DNA from: an uncultured Bacteroidota bacterium
GTDB lineage: Bacteria; Bacteroidota; Bacteroidia; Bacteroidales; F082
NCBI GenBank assembly: GCA_900542475.1
Contig: UQNO01000001.1
Span: forward strand, 1-64,000
DNA: 64,000 nucleotides
Direction: 5' to 3'
A program made the position numbers and the translations under genes. How positions within the stretch are numbered: position 1 is the stretch's first letter; each line of letters begins with the position of its first letter. Shown here in pieces: positions 25,001-33,281 of this stretch. Under the pieces are notes generated by a model. The model saw only the letters and a list, made by a program, of their open reading frames with translations. It did no database searches and was not told the origin of the DNA.

Positions 25001-25197
25001 GTCTTGGTGATATTCGTCTCGATATCCTCCGCGCTGGCCCCGGAATATGATGTCATTACCATGATGGCGTTTGTCCCCATGTCCGGGAAAAGGTTTATCG
25101 AAAGCTTGGTTAATGCGAAAACACCCAGAATCGCCACCGTGATGAAAATCAACGATACCGTTACCGGATGGTTTACTGATGTTCTGTATAAACTCAT
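22084..25197 (-). CDS. RND efflux pump inner-membrane subunit (HAE1/AcrB-like)
   Basis: Proton-driven trimeric exporter, 1037 aa with 12 membrane helices and two large periplasmic loops. It begins with the typical MSLYRTSVNHPVTVSLIFI. Helix 4 carries the adjacent proton-relay Asp pair in AIGMVVDDAIVVLENI, and the second half repeats the plan with GIVVKNGIVLIDY. This points to the hydrophobic/amphiphilic efflux group rather than a metal pump. It lies between the adaptor gene (19 bases upstream) and the PII-like gene. Confidence 0.95.
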   Translation of the reverse strand: MSLYRTSVNHPVTVSLIFITVAILGVFALTKLSINLFPDMGTNAIMVMTSYSGASAEDIETNITKTLENTLNGVSDLKHLSSSSKENVSVITLEFEYGINIEEATNNVRDKLDMVKQHLPDGAGNPTILKFSMEDMPIMFLSVTARESLSGLDKILEDKVATPLARVQGVGTVSVSGAPKREIQVFVDPNKLEAYNLTVEQISQAIAYENRNTPAGNIDIGSNTYAVRVEKEFKSAKEMLDIVVGTFQGTPIYLKDVARVNDGEQERLQKVFSNGIQGAMITIQKQTDANAVLVSRGIKKELAKIEKTLPSDVQINMINDTSDSIINTINSLKDTIFITFIVVMLVVFVFLGRWRATVIIVLSIPISLVASVVYLFATGNTLNIISMSALTIAIGMVVDDAIVVLENITSHIDRGAKPKEAAVHATQEVSISVIASTLTMLAVFLPLTMVGGAVGVFFHQLGWIVSIIMIVSTSAALTLVPMMCSRMLKKNPRSHAWHRIVFTPINKGLDALSRGYGRLINWALTHKALTLTISIVIFVVTIIITMPGMKTEYMPGMDQGRLQISIEMPVGTQEDITGQLGAELAEKYMQMFPEIKVMNYRYGVADEDNSFASMQNNGTHILTMNLNLGSKDTRQRSTQEIAEIIRKDLKGNAIIKKYNVSEGMGMGSTSRVKLEIYGYDFNTSDRIAQEIAAMMRETQEISQVLISRDEYTPEIHVDFDREKLMLNGINITTASMYVRNRINGSIMSYFREDGNEYNIRVRYAPEFRKGYEDIENIVLYGSSGQAVRLGEVARIVEGQTPPTIERKDRERIVTITGIVAKGYALSDAVSVSEKCIDKAEIPAEFLVKIAGDYEDQQDAFKDMFTLILLIIILVYVVMASQFESLLDPFVIMFSVPFAITGVLIGIRVHGLALGVMALIGVMILMGIVVKNGIVLIDYTRLCLERGMSINESVVTASRQRLRPILMTTLTTVLGMIPMAIGTGEGAEMWNGLGVVVAWGLSVSSLITLVLIPTLYAIFVSRRMKRQERKAARLALEN

Positions 25198-25216
25198 GAT
25201 TTTACTTTTTACAAAA

Positions 25217-26233
25217 TTATTTCACTATATCAACTATGATACCGTTCTTAAGTTTTGTCTGACCTGTGAGGACGACGGTGGCGTTATCGTCCACACCTTT
25301 GATGATTTCGTATTTGTCGCCCATTCTTCTTCCAAGTTCGACAATGGTGTATGTCACTGTTCCGTCAGGATTGAGAACATAAACATATTGCTCGCCGGAC
25401 CCAACCTGTTTCATGACGGCTCTGTCAGGCATCACAACACGGAAATTATCGCCATAGTTGACTGTCACGCGGGCGAACATGCCTGGGCGCAATGTCAAAT
25501 CCTTATTTGCATATTTAACTTCAACGGCGAAAGTGTGAGTCAACGGGTTTATCGTTGGGTGAATAAGGTCAACGATGCCCTTGAACACCTGGTCGCCATA
25601 CGCGTCGGTGGTGATTTCCACCTCCATGCCTTTTTTTATTTGCGAAAACTTGCTTTCCGGTATGTTGACGAGCATTTTCACCGGATTGATTTTTTGAATC
25701 ACGAAAAGTGGCTGGGCCATGGCATACATGTCGCCTTCATCGTAGTTGCGTGCAGTCACGATGCCTCCGATAGGACTTTTCAAAATCGTGTTTTCCAAAA
25801 GATTCTTGTATGTTTTCTTCGACACATCGTATTTCAAAGTGATGGCTTCATAGTCTGATTGCGATGTGGCTCCAATTTCATGAAGTTGTTTGATGCGACC
25901 GAATTCGATAGAGTCGTTGATGAGTTGAAGCTTTGCTTTCTGGAGATTCACCTCGTCCATTACGGCGAGAGTCTTTCCTGCCTCGACCTTGTCGCCAATT
26001 TCTACATAAATCTTGCTGATACGTGCTGCCGACTGGGGCGCGATGTTGTTAACGATGTCTGCTTCTATGGTCGTGGGATAGACGGATAGCTGTGAGACAT
26101 ATTCCGCGTTGACTGTCGCGACTGTCACTTTAGGGTTTTCCGCCACTTCCTGTTGAGTGTTTTGATTCTGCTGTCCGCACGACATCAAGACGACGGCTGT
26201 TGATGCAATCAATAATGTGTTTAACTTTTTCAT
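25217..26233 (-). CDS. RND efflux periplasmic adaptor (membrane fusion protein)
   Basis: Links the inner-membrane pump to the outer-membrane channel. The 338-aa product starts MKKLNTLLIAS and has a lipoprotein signal with Cys 19 (VLMSC). A lipoyl/barrel-sandwich hybrid domain follows (ARISKIYVEIGDKVEAGKTLAVMD), then a short helical hairpin (KLQLINDSIEFGRIKQLHEIG), the second half of the lipoyl domain, a beta-barrel and a membrane-proximal domain. An in-frame ATG at 26272 would place 13 extra residues before the signal peptide and overlap tolC, so 26233 is preferred. It is the second gene of the efflux operon. Confidence 0.93.
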   Translation of the reverse strand: MKKLNTLLIASTAVVLMSCGQQNQNTQQEVAENPKVTVATVNAEYVSQLSVYPTTIEADIVNNIAPQSAARISKIYVEIGDKVEAGKTLAVMDEVNLQKAKLQLINDSIEFGRIKQLHEIGATSQSDYEAITLKYDVSKKTYKNLLENTILKSPIGGIVTARNYDEGDMYAMAQPLFVIQKINPVKMLVNIPESKFSQIKKGMEVEITTDAYGDQVFKGIVDLIHPTINPLTHTFAVEVKYANKDLTLRPGMFARVTVNYGDNFRVVMPDRAVMKQVGSGEQYVYVLNPDGTVTYTIVELGRRMGDKYEIIKGVDDNATVVLTGQTKLKNGIIVDIVK

Positions 26234-26258
26234 ATTTTGTCTGTTTTCTATCTGTTTG

Positions 26259-27587
26259 TTAAAATTCGTCACCTATAAGTTCTTCAATTGCTGCTTTTGT
26301 GACCATGAAATTATACACCGTACGGCTCATGGTGAGTTGTGCTTGCACCAAGGCTAATTGAGCGTCGTTGAGCTCGACGAGTGTGGCTTTGCCAAGTTCG
26401 TACATCTTTTCGGCTATGTTGTAGCTTCTTTGGGCCATTTCCAATGTCGATTCGGCGGCGGCGTAGTTTTTCATGAAAGTTACCATCTCGTTTTCGTAGT
26501 TTTTGAAGGCTATTTTCAGATTTCTTTCAGTATCTTCAATGTTTAATTCCAAGATGTTCTGCGAAGCCTTGTATTGTCGTATGTTGTTGCGTTTTAAAAA
26601 TCCGTCGAAAACGGGGATGTTGAGGGTTAGTCCTGCCACCGAATAAGGATTCCATTTGAAATCGAAATCGTCGCCCATCGCCATGTAATTGTATGAGAAC
26701 GAGGCTGATAGGGTGGGAATGTATTGATATTTTGTCATCTTGATAGTGCGTTCCAGCTGTTCGTTTTGTAATGAAAGTTGAGCCAACACACTGTTGTTTT
26801 CAAGATTCACTTCATCACTGGTTTGATACGAAAGCATTTCGTCTTTATATTGGTCGATGCTGCCTTGCACGCCGATTTTCGTATCGAGGTCGACGCCCAT
26901 CACGGCTTTGAGTTGCCATATCGCGAGTTCGATGGCTGTCAAGGAACTGTAAACGTTTGGCTCGGCGTTTTTGACGTTCACTTGAGCCCTGAGGTATTCA
27001 TATTCGGATGTTTTGCCAACGTTGTAGAGATTCTCGGTGTTTTCGAAGCTTTTTGCGGCGTTGTCATAGACGTCTTTGTAAACCTCGTGAACCTGCTGTG
27101 CCAACAACACGGCGTAATAAGCTTTTTTGACTTGTGCGACCATTGCGATTTTCGAGGAGCGGGCTTGTTCGACGGCAAGTTCAACATTCAGGGCCGACAG
27201 TTTCAGTGTTTGCCACAACTGTGCGTTGATGAGAGGCATTGCCGCGCTGACTCCGGCGTTGACGTTGTTCCATTTGCCAACTGAAATCTCCATTGACTGG
27301 CCGCCGAAATCCATGGCCATCACCTGTTTCTTCAATGTGCGCTGATAGCTGCCGTTGGCATTGATGTTGGGATACAAGGCGGCGTATGTGCCTTTCTTCG
27401 CATATCCCGATTTCTCGATGGTGAGATCGGCGATTTTGATGCTGTTGCTTTCATCGAGTGCTATTTCTATTGCCTGGTCGAGACTGATAATCAACGAGTC
27501 CTGTGCCTGCTGTGCCTGCGACAAACCGCATGATACCATCATCGATAAGCATAAAAACGATTTAAAAAAACTTCTCTCTTTGAACAT
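26259..27587 (-). CDS. TolC-family outer-membrane efflux channel
   Basis: Outer-membrane factor of a tripartite pump, 442 aa. It has a Sec signal peptide (cleavage near SQAQQ) and two repeats of the OEP domain: long helices with heptads (AMVAQVKKAYYAVLLAQQVHE, and LKIAFKNYENEMVTFMKNY in the second half) and beta strands between. The second repeat ends with the family's YNIAEKMYELGKATLVELNDAQLAL. As first gene of the operon it is followed by adaptor, pump and PII-like genes, all on the minus strand from one promoter. Confidence 0.94.
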   Translation of the reverse strand: MFKERSFFKSFLCLSMMVSCGLSQAQQAQDSLIISLDQAIEIALDESNSIKIADLTIEKSGYAKKGTYAALYPNINANGSYQRTLKKQVMAMDFGGQSMEISVGKWNNVNAGVSAAMPLINAQLWQTLKLSALNVELAVEQARSSKIAMVAQVKKAYYAVLLAQQVHEVYKDVYDNAAKSFENTENLYNVGKTSEYEYLRAQVNVKNAEPNVYSSLTAIELAIWQLKAVMGVDLDTKIGVQGSIDQYKDEMLSYQTSDEVNLENNSVLAQLSLQNEQLERTIKMTKYQYIPTLSASFSYNYMAMGDDFDFKWNPYSVAGLTLNIPVFDGFLKRNNIRQYKASQNILELNIEDTERNLKIAFKNYENEMVTFMKNYAAAESTLEMAQRSYNIAEKMYELGKATLVELNDAQLALVQAQLTMSRTVYNFMVTKAAIEELIGDEF

Positions 27588-27634
27588 TTTTATCCTGATT
27601 TTTTTATTCTTTTATACCTATTGTTATTAGATTG

Positions 27635-27642
27635 CAAAGATA
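27635..27642 (-). promoter_or_regulatory. -7 element of the efflux operon
   Basis: Minus-strand TATCTTTG, about 48 bases before the tolC-like ATG. No regulator gene or clear operator is seen in the 222-base divergent region. Confidence 0.65.
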
Positions 27643-27780
27643 GATATTTTACATACATGATTTTGAATATTCGGGGATTTTTCAGTGGCTATTTTTGTCA
27701 TTTCAAATACTATATCCGTCATTTCAGTTGATTTGGATGATTCTCACGCAAAACTTTTTTGTTCGTATCTAAAAAATATA

Positions 27781-27788
27781 TATTTTTG
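27781..27788 (+). promoter_or_regulatory. -7 element of trkH
   Basis: TATTTTTG, 21 bases before the ATG at 27810. Confidence 0.65.
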
Positions 27789-27809
27789 CAAGCGTACAAA
27801 AATTAAAAA

Positions 27810-29339
27810 ATGAAAGCGAAGATTTACGGAGTTTTTATTCTCGTTGAGGCATTCTTCATGTTCATTGCCTCGATGGTGGCGTTGTATTACAACGTGCACT
27901 ATGGCGAGAAAGACGTGGTGTCGCTGCTCGCTGCCACTATGATTACCGGAATCTTCGGCTTTATATTGTTGTCGGCCGGTCGTGAGAAAGCCCGAAGAGG
28001 TGACGATAGTGTTAAGAAAATCGACAACCTCACTATGAAGGACTCTTTCGTTATCGTCACCGTGACATGGGTGCTGTTTGCGGTTTTGGGAATGCTGCCA
28101 TTCATCTTCACAGGCTCCATTGATAATATTGCCGATGCTTTCTTTGAGTCAATGTCAGGTTTCACAACCACTGGCTCTACAATCATGAACAATATTGATT
28201 CCCAACCACATGGAATACTTTTCTGGCGAAGCATGACACAGTGGCTCGGAGGTTTGGGCATCATCGTGCTCTTTTTGGCTATCATTCCTGCTGTCAATAA
28301 GAACTCAAGCAGAACAATGCTGTTTTCCGCAGAGATGTCTGGATTGAGTGTCAAGAAGTTGCATCCTAAAATGGCGGTAACGGCACGTCATCTTTGGATT
28401 ATATATACAATTTTTACCGTGGCGTGTTTCATCGCTTACTGGGCTGGACCCATGAATATGTTCGACGCGGCCTGCCACGCATTGACAACAATGTCGAGCG
28501 GCGGTTTCAGCACTCATCAATCAAGTATCGGATATTTCAACTCGAGCTACTTGGAATATATTTGCGCCTTTTTCATGATATTGTCGGGTATCAACTTCTC
28601 GTTGTATTATTTCTTGCTGCGGGGCGATGTGAAATATTTCTTGAAAAATGAAGAGTTGAATTGGTTTTTAGGTGTGGTGATTCTTGCGGTCATCGTTGTG
28701 ACCGCTTTGTTTTACTGTGCTCCTGGTGTCGAGACGGTCTATACAGACATGTCGTCGTATCCGGAGCCGGCATTAGAGTCGCGTTTGCGTGCTGCATTGT
28801 TCCATGTCACTACTATCATTACCTCTACCGGCTATCAAGGCTCTTGTTATAACTACAATCTCTGGGGCGGACTTTTTTTGATTCCTACATTGCTGCTTAT
28901 GATTAGCGGTTCCTGCGCCGGCTCAACGTCAGGAGGCATTAAAGTTATTCGTTGGATGGTATGCCTGAAGTCGATTCGTAACACCATTAAACAACTGCTG
29001 CACCCGAGTGCTGTCTTCTCTGTGAAAATATCAAAAGAGGTGGTGTCCAACGATATTTTGTTGAGAACGTTGAATTTTCTGTTCTTTTATGTGATAATAT
29101 GTGTTGTCAGCGTAATAGTTCTCGTTGTCAGCGGATGCAATTTCCAAGAAAGCATATTCAATGCAATCACGGCATTGAGCAACATGGGGCCCGGCTTCGG
29201 CTCTACCGGTCCGGCAATGACATTTGCCGATTTGACAGTGACGGCGAAATGGGTCATGTCGTTCCTTATGCTTATCGGCCGTCTCGAAATCTACACGGTG
29301 CTTTTGATTTTCACGCCGACTTTTTGGAACAAGAAATAG
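27810..29339 (+). CDS. trkH: Potassium uptake channel subunit TrkH
   Basis: Inner-membrane K+ (or Na+/K+) uptake subunit, 509 aa. It has four pore-loop repeats, each with a selectivity-filter glycine: MSGFTTTGSTI, MSSGGFSTH, ITSTGYQG and LSNMGPGFG. The intramembrane gating loop follows the third repeat (ISGSCAGSTSGGIK). The regulatory subunit TrkA is not adjacent and was not seen in the window. It has its own promoter. Confidence 0.95.
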   Translation: MKAKIYGVFILVEAFFMFIASMVALYYNVHYGEKDVVSLLAATMITGIFGFILLSAGREKARRGDDSVKKIDNLTMKDSFVIVTVTWVLFAVLGMLPFIFTGSIDNIADAFFESMSGFTTTGSTIMNNIDSQPHGILFWRSMTQWLGGLGIIVLFLAIIPAVNKNSSRTMLFSAEMSGLSVKKLHPKMAVTARHLWIIYTIFTVACFIAYWAGPMNMFDAACHALTTMSSGGFSTHQSSIGYFNSSYLEYICAFFMILSGINFSLYYFLLRGDVKYFLKNEELNWFLGVVILAVIVVTALFYCAPGVETVYTDMSSYPEPALESRLRAALFHVTTIITSTGYQGSCYNYNLWGGLFLIPTLLLMISGSCAGSTSGGIKVIRWMVCLKSIRNTIKQLLHPSAVFSVKISKEVVSNDILLRTLNFLFFYVIICVVSVIVLVVSGCNFQESIFNAITALSNMGPGFGSTGPAMTFADLTVTAKWVMSFLMLIGRLEIYTVLLIFTPTFWNKK

Positions 29340-29350
29340 GGTGTCATAGA

Positions 29351-29383
29351 TAAAAAAAGTCGTTAGCGACAAAACTAACGACT
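29351..29383 (-). terminator. Rho-independent terminator of the EF-G gene
   Basis: AGTCGTTAG (29358-29366) pairs perfectly with CTAACGACT (29375-29383). On the minus strand the stem is followed by a run of T's (complement of the A-run 29352-29358). The plus side lacks a T-run, so it serves mainly the minus strand. Confidence 0.85.
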
Positions 29384-29395
29384 AATTGCTAATTC

Positions 29396-31459
29396 CTACG
29401 AATTTCGTTCTTTCACTATTTCCTCTTGCTTGTCGCGAGGCATCGGCACGTATTGATAGAACTCCATTGAGTAGTTCGCTCTTCCGGAAGTTATGTTTCT
29501 CAATGCTGTGGCGTAGCCGAACATCTCCATCAGAGGCACGAAAGCGTCGAGTTTCTGTGAGCCTTTGCGGAAACGTCGCATTGCTTCGATACGTCCGCGG
29601 CGTTTGTTGAGGTCGCCGGTCACGTTGCCGATATAGTCGTCAGGAGTATTCACCTCGACTTTCATTGTGGGTTCAAGCAATACGGGGTTGGCTTTCATGA
29701 AAGCCTGTTTGAAGCACATCTGGGCGCAGAGTTGGAACGCCATGTCAGACGAGTCGACGGGGTGGGAGCTGCCATCAACGAGCACGCATTTCACATCTAC
29801 TGCAGGATAGCCTGCGAATGGGCCTTTGTTCATTGCCGCTTGCAAGCCCTTCTCCACCGATGGAATGAATTCTTTTGGAATCACACCGCCTTTGGTAATG
29901 TCAACAAACTCGAAGCCCTTTCCAGGATTAGGCTCGAAACGTATCACAGTATGAGCGAACTGTCCCTTGCCGCCGGTCTGTTTCACAAATCTGTAGTTGC
30001 ACTCGAATGGTGAAGTTATCGTCTCTCTGAACGATACCGATGGCGCGTCGACAGAGACAGGCACCTTGAACTCGGATTTCAGACGATCTACGATAATCTC
30101 CAAGTGCAACTCACCCATGCCTGCAATGATGGTCTCTTCGGTCTCTTCGTCGAAATGAGCGCGGAACGAAGGGTCCTCGTTGCATAGTTTTGCCAGAGCT
30201 TCGCCAAGCTTGTTGCGGTTTTTCTTGTCTTCAAGATTCACCTTCATTTCAATGACCGCCGGAGGGATGTGGATGTTTTCCAACAGAACCGGTGTGTTCT
30301 CGTCACAGAGAGTGTCACCGGTGCGGGTAACCTTCATGCCCACGAGAGCCACAATTTCGCCGGCTCCGGCTTCTTGAATCTCTTCGCGTTCCTTTGCCTT
30401 GATGCGGAAGATGCGCCCGATACGCTCTGTCTTGCCTTTGTTGGTGTTATAGACACTCATGCCGTTGGCAAGCTTGCCGCTGAATACACGGATAAACGTC
30501 TGCTGTCCTACATACGGGTCGTTGATGAGTTTGAAAGCAAGAGCCGCAAACGGCTCGCTCTCTATAGGGTTGCGCATGCAAGTCTTCTCCTCGTCGTTAG
30601 GGTCTTGGGCGATAATGGCTCCAAGGTCCTTCGGTGAAGGCAGGTAATCAACTACCGCGTCAAGAAGGAGCTGAATGCCCTTGTTCTTATATGCCGAGCC
30701 ACATAACACAGGAACCATCATCAGCTTGATGGTGGCCTTGCGTATAGCCGCTTTAAGCATGTCGAGAGGAATCTCTTCTTCTGCAAGATAAAGCTCCGCT
30801 ATGTCATCGTCAAAGTCGGCGACATGCTCGATGAGATTTTGACGTGCCGCTTGAGCTTGTTCCATCATGTTCTCCGGAATTGCCCCGACGATGCGCTCTT
30901 TCTCTTTGAAAATCACAGAGTTCATGTTCACCAAGTCAATCATACCCTCGAAGTCAGACTCCACGCCAATGGGCAGATGCAGTGGCACGGCGTTGGCTCC
31001 GAGATATTTGTTCATCTGGTTGACCACCTCATTGAAATCAGCGCCTGTGCGGTCCATCTTGTTGACGAAGGCGATGCGTGGAACACGATATTTGTCGGCT
31101 TGGTTCCATACTGTCTCGCTCTGTGGCTGTACGCCTCCCACAGCGCAAAAAACCGCGACCATGCCGTCGATAACTCTCAACGAACGCTCCACCTCGACGG
31201 TGAAATCGACGTGACCGGGAGTGTCAATGAGGTTGATCTGATAATCGTTCCAAAGTGCAGTGATAGCCGCTGATGCGATGGTGATGCCGCGCTCCTGCTC
31301 CTGCTTCATGAAGTCCATGGTGGCCTGACCGTCATGTGTCTCGCCGACCTTGCGGTTCACGCCGGTGAAAAATAAAATACGTTCGGAAACAGTCGTCTTT
31401 CCAGCATCGATATGCGCGGCAATACCGATGTTTCTAAGTTTTGAGATATTTTGATTCAT
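29396..31459 (-). CDS. Elongation factor G-type translational GTPase (stand-alone copy)
   Basis: Ribosomal translocase-type GTPase of 687 aa. It has G1 AHIDAGKTT, switch-I RGITI, G3 DTPGHVDFTVEV and G4 NKMDRTG, followed by domains II to V including the III/IV region with FRETI. The gene stands alone and not with rpsL, rpsG and tuf, where the main fusA normally lies. Bacteroidetes often carry a second copy (EF-G2/FusA2), and this may be it; whether it is the only EF-G cannot be told from one window. It has its own promoter and terminator. Confidence 0.9.
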   Translation of the reverse strand: MNQNISKLRNIGIAAHIDAGKTTVSERILFFTGVNRKVGETHDGQATMDFMKQEQERGITIASAAITALWNDYQINLIDTPGHVDFTVEVERSLRVIDGMVAVFCAVGGVQPQSETVWNQADKYRVPRIAFVNKMDRTGADFNEVVNQMNKYLGANAVPLHLPIGVESDFEGMIDLVNMNSVIFKEKERIVGAIPENMMEQAQAARQNLIEHVADFDDDIAELYLAEEEIPLDMLKAAIRKATIKLMMVPVLCGSAYKNKGIQLLLDAVVDYLPSPKDLGAIIAQDPNDEEKTCMRNPIESEPFAALAFKLINDPYVGQQTFIRVFSGKLANGMSVYNTNKGKTERIGRIFRIKAKEREEIQEAGAGEIVALVGMKVTRTGDTLCDENTPVLLENIHIPPAVIEMKVNLEDKKNRNKLGEALAKLCNEDPSFRAHFDEETEETIIAGMGELHLEIIVDRLKSEFKVPVSVDAPSVSFRETITSPFECNYRFVKQTGGKGQFAHTVIRFEPNPGKGFEFVDITKGGVIPKEFIPSVEKGLQAAMNKGPFAGYPAVDVKCVLVDGSSHPVDSSDMAFQLCAQMCFKQAFMKANPVLLEPTMKVEVNTPDDYIGNVTGDLNKRRGRIEAMRRFRKGSQKLDAFVPLMEMFGYATALRNITSGRANYSMEFYQYVPMPRDKQEEIVKERNS

Positions 31460-31518
31460 TGTAATATATTGATTTTCAATAATATAAAAGTAATTTGCTG
31501 CAAATGTTTTTCAAAATG

Positions 31519-31526
31519 CAAAAATA
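31519..31526 (-). promoter_or_regulatory. -7 element of the EF-G gene
   Basis: Minus-strand TATTTTTG, about 60 bases before the EF-G ATG. Confidence 0.55.
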
Positions 31527-31560
31527 TGAAAAATAGATGAAAGATTAAACAAATATTTTT

Positions 31561-31568
31561 TAATTTTG
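31561..31568 (+). promoter_or_regulatory. -7 element of the peptide transporter gene
   Basis: TAATTTTG, 28 bases before the ATG at 31597. Confidence 0.65.
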
Positions 31569-31596
31569 CACTATCTAAATCAAAGTCGATTTAATT

Positions 31597-33276
31597 ATGT
31601 TCAAGGGTCATCCTAAAGGTTTGTACGCTCTTGCTTTAGCCAATACCGGCGAGCGTTTCGGCTATTATACCATGCTTGCGATATTTGTGTTGTTTTTGCA
31701 GGCAAAATTTGGTCTGTCCGCAAAGGCGGCCGGACAGTTTTATGGCGTGTTTCTCGCCACGGTTTATTTCATGCCGATACTCGGAGGTTTAATCGCCGAT
31801 AAGTTTTGGGGTTATGGAAAGACCGTCGTAACCGGTATTTTGGTGATGTTTTTAGGGTATTTGCTGCTTTTCACTCAAAAAGATGCCGGAGGTGGTATGG
31901 CATTCACCATGATGATCGTCGCCTTGTTCTGTATCGCGGTTGGAACGGGCTTGTTCAAGGGCAACCTTCAGGTGATGGTCGGCAACCTTTACGATGATGC
32001 CAAATATGCCGCGAAACGTGACGGCGGCTTCAGCCTTTTCTATATGGCCATTAACATCGGATCGATGTTCGCTCCGACAACGGCCACGGCTGTCACTAAT
32101 TTTTTTCTTGGTAAAAGCAACTATACCTACGATGCCAATATTCCATCTTTAGCGCACCAATTTCTTGACGGAACTATTACAGCCGACGGCATGACGCGTC
32201 TTGAAACCCTGGCTGCTGCCCAAAGTGGTTACGGCGGCGATATGACTATGTTTTGTAATGATTACATCGATTCATTATCAGTGGCTTACAGCTATGGCTT
32301 CGGTGTCGCTTGCATCTCGTTAATACTCTCAATAGCTATTTATTTCGGCTTTAGAAAACTCTTTAAGCATGTGGATGTGAGCAAGGGAGAGAAAACTGTT
32401 GCCGAGGAGACGGCGGTGGTCTTGACCCCACAGCAGACAAAAGAACGCGTCTTTGCTCTGCTCCTTGTCTTTGCCGTGGTCATCTTCTTCTGGATGGCAT
32501 TCCAACAGGCCGGCTTGACATTGACATATTTCGCCCGCGACTACACGGCGTCGGTCGCGACAGACTGGACGCGTATCGGATTCGATGTGTTTACACTGGC
32601 GATGATTGCTGTCGGAGTATATGCTTTGTTTGGAATATTTCAAGGTGACACTAAAAAAGGAAAAACACTATCTGCCTTGTTGTTGGCGGCATGTGTGGCT
32701 GGCGTGTGGTATAAAGCCGTCACGGTCAACGACACTGTGGAGCTGCTTCCCCAGATTTTCCAACATTTCAACCCGTTTTTTGTGATAGCGCTGACACCGG
32801 TGTCGATAGCGTTGTTCGGTTGGTTGGCGAAAAAAGGCAAGGAGCCTTCGGCACCGCGAAAAATTGCCTTGGGTATGTTGGTGGCGGCTCTTGGTTACTG
32901 TGTGATAGCAGCGGCGTCAATCGGACTGCCCTCACCGAAGGAATTGTCGGAAACAGGTGGGGTGAGCAATGTCTTGGTATCGCCTAACTGGCTGATTTCC
33001 ACATATTTAGTGCTTACTTTCGGGGAATTGTTGTTGAGTCCTATGGGAATCTCTTTCGTGTCAAAGGTGGCACCGCCGAAACTCAAAGGCTTGATGATGG
33101 GGCTTTGGTTCGGCGCGACGGCAATAGGTAATTATCTGACATCTGTCATCAGTAATATTTGGAATACCGGACTCTCGCTGGTGATGATTTGGGGTGTTTT
33201 GATTATATTGTGCGTGATTTCCGCGGTCTTTATGTTTGCGATGATGAAACGACTGGAAAACGCCACAAATAGTTAG
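31597..33276 (+). CDS. POT/PTR-family proton-coupled di-/tripeptide transporter
   Basis: Inner-membrane major-facilitator protein of 559 aa importing short peptides with protons. The first helix carries the family's ExxER-type motif in TGERFGYYTM. Next come PILGGLIADKFWGYGKT (the MFS A-motif) and the PTR2 signature area FYMAINIGSMFAP. The insertion between helices 6 and 7 (about 215-290) and the extra helices are typical of bacterial POT proteins. It ends convergently with mnmE, 5 bases apart. Confidence 0.92.
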   Translation: MFKGHPKGLYALALANTGERFGYYTMLAIFVLFLQAKFGLSAKAAGQFYGVFLATVYFMPILGGLIADKFWGYGKTVVTGILVMFLGYLLLFTQKDAGGGMAFTMMIVALFCIAVGTGLFKGNLQVMVGNLYDDAKYAAKRDGGFSLFYMAINIGSMFAPTTATAVTNFFLGKSNYTYDANIPSLAHQFLDGTITADGMTRLETLAAAQSGYGGDMTMFCNDYIDSLSVAYSYGFGVACISLILSIAIYFGFRKLFKHVDVSKGEKTVAEETAVVLTPQQTKERVFALLLVFAVVIFFWMAFQQAGLTLTYFARDYTASVATDWTRIGFDVFTLAMIAVGVYALFGIFQGDTKKGKTLSALLLAACVAGVWYKAVTVNDTVELLPQIFQHFNPFFVIALTPVSIALFGWLAKKGKEPSAPRKIALGMLVAALGYCVIAAASIGLPSPKELSETGGVSNVLVSPNWLISTYLVLTFGELLLSPMGISFVSKVAPPKLKGLMMGLWFGATAIGNYLTSVISNIWNTGLSLVMIWGVLIILCVISAVFMFAMMKRLENATNS

Positions 33277-33281
33277 ACAAA

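Noticed and set aside
23852..25858. Long plus-strand open frames opposite the RND pump and adaptor
   Set aside because: They are antisense shadows of well-supported minus-strand genes with all family motifs.
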